DNA of 5,702 bases from Oscillospiraceae bacterium (GTDB lineage: Bacteria; Bacillota; Clostridia; Oscillospirales; Acutalibacteraceae). Location of the stretch: NCBI GenBank assembly GCA_902796535.1, contig CADBPL010000160.1, forward strand, positions 1 through 5,702. The letters run 5' to 3'. The position numbers and the translations under genes are program-made. The notes under the pieces are model-generated. The model saw only the letters and a list, made by a program, of their open reading frames with translations. It was not told the DNA's origin and searched no databases. Of the stretch, positions 1 through 4,587 are shown piece by piece. Each line of letters begins with the position of its first letter. Position 1 is the first letter of the stretch.

Positions 1-100
1 CGGTCTGGCGGAATACGGCGTTGCGCTGGCGCTGGCGTTTGCCATCATCCCGATCGTGGAGCTGGTCAAGCTCATTCAGCGCAAGGTCGCTAAGCAATAA
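1..100 (+). CDS. C-terminal fragment of a membrane protein, probably a P-type cation (Ca2+) ATPase
   Basis: Only the last 32 codons are in the window, read in the frame starting at base 2 and ending in TAA at 98-100. The peptide holds one hydrophobic helix (about GVALALAFAIIPIVELVKLI) followed by a basic tail ending QRKVAKQ. A final transmembrane helix running into an I/P-x-V-E-(L/I)-x-K-x-I pattern and a short lysine/arginine-rich tail is what I recall of the C-terminal domain of bacterial PMCA/SERCA-like calcium-translocating P-type ATPases, which export Ca2+ from the cytoplasm. No catalytic motif (DKTGT, TGES) is in view, so family assignment rests on the tail alone. Another polytopic transporter cannot be excluded. 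The gene converges with ugd on a shared terminator. Confidence 0.55.
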   Translation, partial: GLAEYGVALALAFAIIPIVELVKLIQRKVAKQ

Positions 101-113
101 AAAGCAAACAACA

Positions 114-165
114 AAAGAAGCAGTTGATCCGGAATTCGGTTTCAACTGCTTCTTTGCTTTTTTGT
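114..165 (+). terminator. Rho-independent terminator, probably bidirectional, between convergent genes
   Basis: A perfect 14-bp stem is formed by 114-127 and 142-155, with a 14-nt loop (128-141) that may itself fold into a small inner hairpin around GAATTC. On the + strand the stem runs into a T-rich tract (153-167, interrupted by GC and G), fitting termination of the upstream membrane-protein gene. On the - strand the stem is followed by a T-rich stretch (complement of about 96-113), so it can also end the ugd transcript, whose stop codon is at 167-169. Confidence 0.85.
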
Positions 166-166
166 T

Positions 167-1399
167 TTAGTCTCTGCGGTAGAGGTCGCGGGTGTAGACC
201 TTGTCCTTCACCTTGTCCAGCTTCTTTTCGTAGCGGTTGGTAATGATCAGGTCGGCCTGTTCGGCGAATTCATCAAAATCGCGGATCACGGGCGAACCGA
301 AAAAGCTGTCTTCCTTCATGCTCGGCTCGTAGATGATGACCTGCGCGCCTTTTGCCTTGATGCGCTTCATCACGCCCTGAATGGAGCTGTGGCGGAAATT
401 GTCTGAATTGGTTTTCATGGTCAGGCGATAAATGCCGATGACGCATTGCCGGCCGGAAACGCCGTTGCGCCCAATGGAGCCGTCGCCGTAAAAGCCCGCC
501 TTTTCCAACACGTCGTCCGCAATAAAATCCTTGCGCGTGGCGTTGGATTCCACGATCGAGGCGATGAGCGTGCTGGGAATATCCTGGAAATTGGCGCGCA
601 GCTGCTTGGTGTCTTTGGGCAGGCAGTAGCCGCCGTAGCCAAAGGACGGGTTGTTGTAGTGGCTGCCGATGCGCGGGTCAAGGCAAACGCCCTCAATGAT
701 CTGCCCCGCGTCCAGCCCGCGCACGCTGGCGTAAGTGTCCAGCTCGTTGAAGAATGAAACGCGCAGCGCCAGATAGGTGTTGGCGAACAGCTTGACCGCT
801 TCCGCTTCGGTCGGTGCGGTGAGCAAAACGGGAACGTCCTTTTTCTCCGCACCCTCCTTCAGCAGGGCGGCAAAGGTTTCGGCGCGCTGCTTCATGGCTT
901 CGTCGTTCAGGTCTGCGCCGACGATGATGCGCGAGGGATATAAATTGTCATAAAGCGCCTTGCCCTCGCGCAGGAATTCGGGCGAAAACATGATGTTGGT
1001 GAAGTTGTATTTCTTTTTGACGGTTTCCACAAAGCCGACCGGCACGGTGGATTTGATAACGACGCAGGAGCTGCCGCCGAGCTGAATGACCTTCTGGATC
1101 ACGTCCTCAACGGAAGACGTGTCAAAATAATTCTGGCGCGGGTCGTAGTTGGTGGGGGTGGAAACGACCACAAAATCGGCGCCGTCGAACGCGGCCTGCC
1201 AATCCAGCGTGGCGGTCAGGTTCAGCTCTTTGTTTTTTAAATAATCTTCCAGTTCCGCATCCACCAGGGGAGAAACGCGGGCGTTGACCTTTTCGATTTT
1301 GACCGGATCCAGGTCAAAGGCGGTCACTTCGTGGTTTTGGGCAAGCAGTACGGCGTTGGATAAACCGACGTAGCCGATACCGGCGATTGCTATTTTCAT
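167..1399 (-). CDS. ugd: UDP-glucose 6-dehydrogenase
   Basis: The 410-residue protein oxidises UDP-glucose to UDP-glucuronate with two NAD+, a cytoplasmic step supplying precursors for capsule, exopolysaccharide or teichuronic-type polymers. Visible landmarks, in order: the N-terminal Rossmann motif GIGYVG (7-12); STPT (80-83) and KSTVPVG (116-122) around the cofactor/substrate site; SPEFLREG (139-146) with Glu141 and Glu145; KLFANTYLA (203-211) with Lys203 and Asn207; and GYGGYCLPKDTKQL (254-267) with the catalytic Cys259 and Asp263. The C-terminal UDP-binding domain includes SDNFRHSSIQG and ends VYTRDL, very like E. coli Ugd. Length is close to the short bacterial form (about 390), with an extra Gly-rich loop near 302-317. 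The reading frame is open for 99 codons further upstream, but the start at 1399 begins right at the Rossmann strand and has a good RBS. It has its own promoter and points away from the permease gene. Confidence 0.96.
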   Translation of the reverse strand: MKIAIAGIGYVGLSNAVLLAQNHEVTAFDLDPVKIEKVNARVSPLVDAELEDYLKNKELNLTATLDWQAAFDGADFVVVSTPTNYDPRQNYFDTSSVEDVIQKVIQLGGSSCVVIKSTVPVGFVETVKKKYNFTNIMFSPEFLREGKALYDNLYPSRIIVGADLNDEAMKQRAETFAALLKEGAEKKDVPVLLTAPTEAEAVKLFANTYLALRVSFFNELDTYASVRGLDAGQIIEGVCLDPRIGSHYNNPSFGYGGYCLPKDTKQLRANFQDIPSTLIASIVESNATRKDFIADDVLEKAGFYGDGSIGRNGVSGRQCVIGIYRLTMKTNSDNFRHSSIQGVMKRIKAKGAQVIIYEPSMKEDSFFGSPVIRDFDEFAEQADLIITNRYEKKLDKVKDKVYTRDLYRRD

Positions 1400-1404
1400 G
1401 TTGT

Positions 1405-1412
1405 CACCTTCC
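1405..1412 (-). promoter_or_regulatory. Ribosome binding site of ugd
   Basis: On the - strand GGAAGGTG lies 5 nt before the ATG at 1399-1397. It decides the start: the in-frame extension upstream has no family similarity and crosses the promoter. Confidence 0.85.
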
Positions 1413-1468
1413 GTTGTTTTACAGGTTGTTTCGGTTTGCCGCATCTGTTTTCGCGGCGCACGAACGGT

Positions 1469-1497
1469 ATTATAGCACAGGTTGGCGCAAAATAAAA
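1469..1497 (-). promoter_or_regulatory. Extended -10 promoter for ugd
   Basis: On the - strand a consensus TATAAT (complement of 1469-1474) is preceded by TGC, giving an extended -10 element. The hexamer 17 nt upstream (1492-1497) reads TTTTAT, a poor -35, as is common when an extended -10 is present. The predicted start is near 1462, giving a leader of about 60 nt to the ugd ATG. The hexamer match is seen; activity is inferred. Confidence 0.7.
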
Positions 1498-1561
1498 GGC
1501 GTATGCCGCATTTTTCGCAAATTTTCTGCTGACGCATTTTGCACAAAATTTTTGTCGCGGC
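1498..1561. other. AT-rich inter-promoter segment with imperfect direct repeats and a small palindrome
   Basis: This stretch separates the two divergent promoters. It contains two similar copies of a CGCATTTT...CAAATTTT-like motif, starting at 1507 and 1533 (26-bp spacing), and an odd palindrome ACAAAA-T-TTTTGT at 1543-1555, which ends 6 bp before the + strand -35. It could serve as an UP-element or a repressor site for either gene, but it may be only AT-rich low-complexity DNA. No coding sequence is seen here. Confidence 0.3.
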
Positions 1562-1590
1562 TTGACAAAAACGGTCGAAAAGCATATACT
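1562..1590 (+). promoter_or_regulatory. Near-consensus SigA promoter for the permease gene
   Basis: TTGACA at 1562-1567 and TATACT at 1585-1590 are separated by exactly 17 bp; the -35 is perfect and the -10 differs at one position. The predicted transcription start is about 1597, which leaves a leader of roughly 140 nt before the ATG at 1739. Confidence 0.88.
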
Positions 1591-1596
1591 TTTTTC

Positions 1597-1719
1597 TGCA
1601 ATCCCAATAAGTGGTGGAGACTGTCATAAAACACAGCCGTGTTTTATTTGGCGGGGTTGCCTTTCGTGCTTTTCTCGAAGGAATGACGGGATCCACACAG
1701 GATTCCGCTTTTTATTTTT
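1597..1719 (+). promoter_or_regulatory. Structured leader of the permease mRNA: candidate transcription attenuator/riboswitch of unknown class
   Basis: Three hairpins can be drawn after the promoter. P2 is 1626-1634 with 1639-1647, a perfect 9-bp stem with a 4-nt loop. P3 is 1660-1666 with 1676-1681, containing one bulged T. The third is the intrinsic terminator at 1687-1719. The segment 1683-1692 (ATGACGGGAT), which includes most of the terminator's 5' arm, is complementary to two upstream pieces: GTCAT at 1623-1627 and ATCCC at 1601-1605. The first pairing would enclose P2 and P3 in a three-way junction and cannot coexist with the terminator stem. Mutually exclusive terminator and antiterminator folds are typical of riboswitches. 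I see no T-box (GGGTGG.ACCGCG-like) sequence and no conserved core of a riboswitch class I know well. The pairings are seen in the sequence; the regulatory role is inferred. Confidence 0.5.
1687..1719 (+). terminator. Intrinsic terminator in the leader, just upstream of the permease RBS
   Basis: An 8-bp stem (1687-1694 with 1700-1707, one G-U pair) with loop ACACA is followed by CTTTTTATTTTT at 1708-1719. It lies downstream of a strong promoter and upstream of the gene, so it would end transcription inside the leader unless it is prevented from folding. Confidence 0.72.
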
Positions 1720-1726
1720 AAAGGAG
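1720..1726 (+). promoter_or_regulatory. Ribosome binding site of the permease gene
   Basis: AAAGGAG begins directly after the U-tract of the leader terminator and lies 12 nt before the ATG at 1739-1741. The spacing is longer than the usual 5-9 nt, but no other in-frame ATG, GTG or TTG lies closer. The position means the gene is translated only from transcripts that read through the terminator. Confidence 0.75.
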
Positions 1727-1738
1727 CTGGTTCGTTCT

Positions 1739-3085
1739 ATGCAGCCGATTACCCTGATCGCCCTGATCCTGTTCGCCGTTACCTATGTGCTGATGATGGC
1801 GCTGCAAAAGGTGCGCCCCTATATCGCGCTGGGCAGCGCGCTGCTTTTCATTGTGCTCGGCGCGGTTTCGTTCTTTTCGCCCGGCGCGCTCGGCGGCTTT
1901 ACCTATACGCCGCTGGAGGCGCTGCGCCAGATCGACTGGAACGTGATCATGATGATCGCCGGCACGATGGGCACGGTGTATCTGTTCATCGAATCCAAAA
2001 TGCCGCAGCTGATGAGCGACTGGCTGATTTCTCACGTTTCCTCGGTCAAATGGGTCGTGGTGGTGCTCTCGCTGTTTGCCGGCATCGTGTCCGCGTTTGT
2101 CGACAATGTGGCAACGGTGCTGATGATCGCGCCGGTTGCGCTCGCCTTTTGCAAAAGGCTCAAAATCTCACCGGTTTCGGCAATCATCTGCATTGCCGTT
2201 TCGTCCAATTTGCAGGGCGCCGCTACGCTGGTGGGCGACACAACGTCCATTCTGCTTGCCAAGGCAGCCAATCTCGACTTTTCCGATTTCTTTGTGGATG
2301 ACGGCAGGCCCGGTATGTTCTGGGTGGTCGAGGCCGGCGCCGTGGTCAGCGCGCTGATCATTCTGTTCATGTTCCGAAAGGAAAACGGCAGGATCGACTA
2401 CACCGACCGCACCACGGTGGAGGATATGTTCCCCACCTATCTTTTGATCGGCACGGTCGCGGCGCTGATCGCCGTGTCCTTCATTCCCTATCAGGAAGCG
2501 GCGAACGGCGGCTTCTACAAGCCCGCGCTCTCCAACGGCATCATCTGCGTTTTCTTCTTCCTTGTCGGCATCATCCGCCAGCTGTTGATTAAAAAAGATA
2601 AGGAAACGGTGGTCGGCGCGTTCAAAGAGATCGACTATTACACCATCCTGCTGCTGGCCGGCTTGTTCGTTGTGATCGGGGGCGTCAAAAACGCCGGTGT
2701 GGTCGAGTTTCTCGGCGAAAAAATCGCCGCGCTCGGCAACGGCTCCGTGTTTGCGGTTTACACCATTCTGGTCTGGATCAGCGTTTTGCTCTCCGCTTTT
2801 ATCGACAACATCCCTTACACCGCCACCATGCTCGCTCTGGTGCCCAGCATTGCCGCCGGCATCGGTCTGGGCGACCCGAAGCTGCTTTATTACGGCCTGC
2901 TTTGCGGCGCGACGCTGGGCGGAAACCTCACGCCCATCGGCGCAAGCGCCAACATTGCCGGCATCGGCATTCTCCGCAAGGAAGGGTACGATGTAAAGGC
3001 CGGAACCTTTATGAAATTCGGCGTGCCGTTCACGCTCGCAGCCGTCACGACCGGGTACCTGATGCTCTGGTTCATCTGGCATTGA
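1739..3085 (+). CDS. Ion permease of the ArsB/NhaD/P-protein group (IT superfamily, SLC13-like)
   Basis: This is a 448-residue polytopic membrane protein with about 10-12 hydrophobic segments (for example 3-20, 28-45, 66-84, 104-121, 195-213, 233-250, 264-284, 300-316, 338-356, 424-446). It shows the two-fold repeat of the ion-transporter superfamily. SAFVDNVATVLMIAPVA (118-134) in the first half is echoed by SAFIDNIPYTATMLALVP (352-369) in the second. The re-entrant loop LQGAATLVGDTTSILLAKAA (158-177) is echoed by LGGNLTPIGASANIAGIGI (393-411). The paired DN and small-residue/NxTPIGASAN-type signatures are known from ArsB, NhaD and OCA2-like permeases. Substrate (arsenite, Na+/H+ exchange, or an organic/inorganic anion) cannot be told from the sequence; no arsenic genes are adjacent. 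It has its own promoter, attenuator-like leader and terminator, so it is probably monocistronic. Upstream in-frame codons run into the promoter and are non-coding. Confidence 0.88.
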   Translation: MQPITLIALILFAVTYVLMMALQKVRPYIALGSALLFIVLGAVSFFSPGALGGFTYTPLEALRQIDWNVIMMIAGTMGTVYLFIESKMPQLMSDWLISHVSSVKWVVVVLSLFAGIVSAFVDNVATVLMIAPVALAFCKRLKISPVSAIICIAVSSNLQGAATLVGDTTSILLAKAANLDFSDFFVDDGRPGMFWVVEAGAVVSALIILFMFRKENGRIDYTDRTTVEDMFPTYLLIGTVAALIAVSFIPYQEAANGGFYKPALSNGIICVFFFLVGIIRQLLIKKDKETVVGAFKEIDYYTILLLAGLFVVIGGVKNAGVVEFLGEKIAALGNGSVFAVYTILVWISVLLSAFIDNIPYTATMLALVPSIAAGIGLGDPKLLYYGLLCGATLGGNLTPIGASANIAGIGILRKEGYDVKAGTFMKFGVPFTLAAVTTGYLMLWFIWH

Positions 3086-3093
3086 TCACAGCG

Positions 3094-3120
3094 CCGCAAC
3101 CCAACGGGTTGCGGTTTTTT
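3094..3120 (+). terminator. Rho-independent terminator of the permease gene
   Basis: CCGCAACCC (3094-3102), loop AAC, then GGGTTGCGG (3106-3114) form a perfect 9-bp stem followed by six T (3115-3120). It begins 8 bp after the stop codon and isolates the permease from the downstream genes. Confidence 0.95.
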
Positions 3121-3283
3121 CATGGTTTTGCGCGCAAACGGTCAAGATAGGCAGGGGCGGCGGCCGGCGGATCGGCTGCCGGAAAACGGGCCGTGACGCG
3201 CAAAAGCAAAGCTCAGAAACCAGCTGTAAAGGCGTTCCCCTTTTCAGCAAAAAACAAGTTTATCGAAAAACATACAAGAATAA

Positions 3284-3312
3284 TTGCATTTTGTTTTGCT
3301 TTGTGTTATCAT
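3284..3312 (+). promoter_or_regulatory. Promoter for the aminotransferase gene
   Basis: TTGCAT (3284-3289) and TATCAT (3307-3312) are spaced by 17 bp, with TGT just before the -10 giving an extended -10 element. The surrounding DNA is sharply more AT-rich than the preceding 3130-3240 stretch, in which I see nothing functional. The predicted start near 3319 lies just before a 7-bp hairpin (3322-3328 with 3335-3341). The RBS GGAAAGG (3342-3348) follows directly after that stem. Confidence 0.65.
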
Positions 3313-3321
3313 ATAAAGACA

Positions 3322-3341
3322 GAGCTGTTTTGTGACAGCTC
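3322..3341 (+). promoter_or_regulatory. Hairpin at the predicted 5' end of the aminotransferase mRNA
   Basis: GAGCTGT and ACAGCTC form a perfect 7-bp stem with a 6-nt loop, 2-3 nt from the predicted transcription start and immediately upstream of GGAAAGG. There is no T-tract after it, so it is not a terminator. A 5' stabilising hairpin or a structure affecting RBS access is possible; the role is inferred. Confidence 0.4.
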
Positions 3342-3359
3342 GGAAAGGTTTGAACCGTT

Positions 3360-4559
3360 ATGTTTCGTTACGAGATCCGTCCGCTTGAAAACCGTGTCTG
3401 GCTTTCTTCTCCCACCATGCACGGCGAAGAGCTGGACTATATGCAGACCGCGTACCGCACCAACTGGATGTCCACGGTCGGCGAAAATATCAACACCATC
3501 GAAAAAGAGCTTGCCGAACTGGTCGGCGTCAAAGCCGCCGTCGGTTTATCTGCGGGCACGGCGGCGCTCCACCTTTGTGTGAAGCTGGCCGGCGTCGGGC
3601 CCGGCGATTTGGTCGCCTGTTCCGATATGACCTTCAGCGCAACCGTCAACCCCGTCACCTATGAGGGCGGCGAGCAGGTTTTCATCGACACCGAGCGGGA
3701 CACGTGGAATATGGATCCGGCTGCCCTGCGGGAGGCGTTCGCGCGTTATCCCGGCATTAAAACGGTCGTGTCCGCCAACCTCTACGGCACGCCCGCCAGG
3801 CTCGATGAGATCCGCGCGATTTGTGAGGAAAACGGCGCGATCCTGATCGAAGACGCGGCCGAATCCCTCGGCGCTGTCTATAAGGGCCGCCAGACCGGCA
3901 GCTTCGGCCGGTTCAACGCCATTTCATTCAACGGCAACAAGATCATCACCGGGTCATCCGGCGGTATGCTGCTGACCGATGACGAGCAGGCGGCGGCGCA
4001 GGCGCGCAGCTGGTCGACGCAATCGCGTGACGCTGCGCCATGGTATCAGCACAAAGAGATCGGCTACAATTACCGCATCAGCAACGTGATCGCCGGTGTG
4101 GTGCGCGGTCAGCTTCCGCATTTGCAGGAGCATATCGCCCAAAAAAAAGCGATCTATGAGCGCTACCGCGACGGGTTTAAAGACCTGCCGGTTCACATGA
4201 ATCCGTTCGACGAACAAAACAGCGTGCCGAATTACTGGCTGTCCTGCCTGCTGCTCGACGAAGAAGCCATGTGCGAACAAACGCGTGACGACCACACGGC
4301 GGTTTACACGCCCGCGCCCGGCAAGACCTGTCCGACCGAGATCCTTGAAACGCTTGCCGCGCACAATGCGGAAGGCAGGCCGATCTGGAAGCCGATGCAT
4401 ATGCAGCCGTTTTATCGGGAACGCCGGTTCGTGAAGGTGTGCGAACAAAGCGTCGGCGAGGATATTTTCCGCCGCGGACTTTGTCTGCCGAGCGATAACA
4501 AAATGACCCCCGAGGAGCAGAACAGGATCATTGAAATCGTCAAAGCCTGTTTTGCGTGA
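3360..4559 (+). CDS. DegT/DnrJ/EryC1/StrS-family nucleotide-sugar aminotransferase (EpsN/PglE-like)
   Basis: The 399-residue, PLP-dependent, cytoplasmic enzyme probably transfers an amino group from glutamate to C4 of a UDP-4-keto-6-deoxy-HexNAc, making a 4-amino sugar of the bacillosamine type. It matches B. subtilis EpsN and Campylobacter PglE through its length: SAGTAALHL (64-72, PLP phosphate region), FIDTERDTWNMDP (108-120), ANLYGTPARLDEI (139-151), IEDAAESLG (163-171, Asp165 for the pyridine nitrogen), SFNGNKIIT (189-197, Schiff-base Lys194), GYNYRISNV (235-243), RPIWKPMHMQP (340-350) and RGLCLPS (372-378). A segment of about 20 residues (301-322) is extra relative to EpsN, in the loop before the C-terminal helix. 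The start is set by GGAAAGG 11 nt upstream and by alignment of VWLSSPTM with the EpsN N-terminus. The exact sugar substrate is inferred; no dehydratase or acetyltransferase partner is visible. Likely co-transcribed with the next gene, 28 bp downstream. Confidence 0.93.
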   Translation: MFRYEIRPLENRVWLSSPTMHGEELDYMQTAYRTNWMSTVGENINTIEKELAELVGVKAAVGLSAGTAALHLCVKLAGVGPGDLVACSDMTFSATVNPVTYEGGEQVFIDTERDTWNMDPAALREAFARYPGIKTVVSANLYGTPARLDEIRAICEENGAILIEDAAESLGAVYKGRQTGSFGRFNAISFNGNKIITGSSGGMLLTDDEQAAAQARSWSTQSRDAAPWYQHKEIGYNYRISNVIAGVVRGQLPHLQEHIAQKKAIYERYRDGFKDLPVHMNPFDEQNSVPNYWLSCLLLDEEAMCEQTRDDHTAVYTPAPGKTCPTEILETLAAHNAEGRPIWKPMHMQPFYRERRFVKVCEQSVGEDIFRRGLCLPSDNKMTPEEQNRIIEIVKACFA

Positions 4560-4576
4560 TTCTATAGATAAAGAAA

Positions 4577-4581
4577 AGAGG
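4577..4581 (+). promoter_or_regulatory. Ribosome binding site choosing between two in-frame ATGs
   Basis: AGAGG at 4577-4581 abuts an ATG at 4582 and lies 6 nt before a second in-frame ATG at 4588. The 6-nt spacing favours the second as the true start. Confidence 0.7.
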
Positions 4582-4587
4582 ATGGTT

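Noticed and set aside
1400..1696. N-terminal extension of ugd by 99 codons
   Set aside because: The added residues show no family similarity, run across the ugd promoter and the permease promoter, and start inside the permease leader. The ATG at 1399 has a good RBS and begins at the Rossmann motif.
1597..1719. Permease leader as a T-box or as a manganese, fluoride or guanidine riboswitch
   Set aside because: The conserved core sequences I know for these classes (for example the T-box GGGTGG.ACCGCG-like element) are not present. It is kept as an unclassified candidate.
1562..1738. N-terminal extension of the permease into the promoter and leader
   Set aside because: The extended frame begins inside the -35 hexamer, which cannot be translated from this promoter, and covers the hairpins. 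The ATG at 1739 begins right before the first membrane helix.
2168..3082. 304-codon open frame on the - strand opposite the permease
   Set aside because: Its composition is that of an antisense shadow of a GC-rich membrane-protein gene (rich in D, H, Q, R), with no recognisable domain or RBS.
3164..3182. GC-rich inverted repeat CCGGC...GCCGG in the permease-aminotransferase gap
   Set aside because: Only 5 bp, no T-tract on either strand, and expected by chance in such GC-rich DNA; the real terminator is at 3094-3120.
3193..3582. 129-codon + strand frame overlapping the start of the aminotransferase
   Set aside because: It crosses the promoter region and overlaps the aminotransferase in another frame; no RBS and no recognisable motif.
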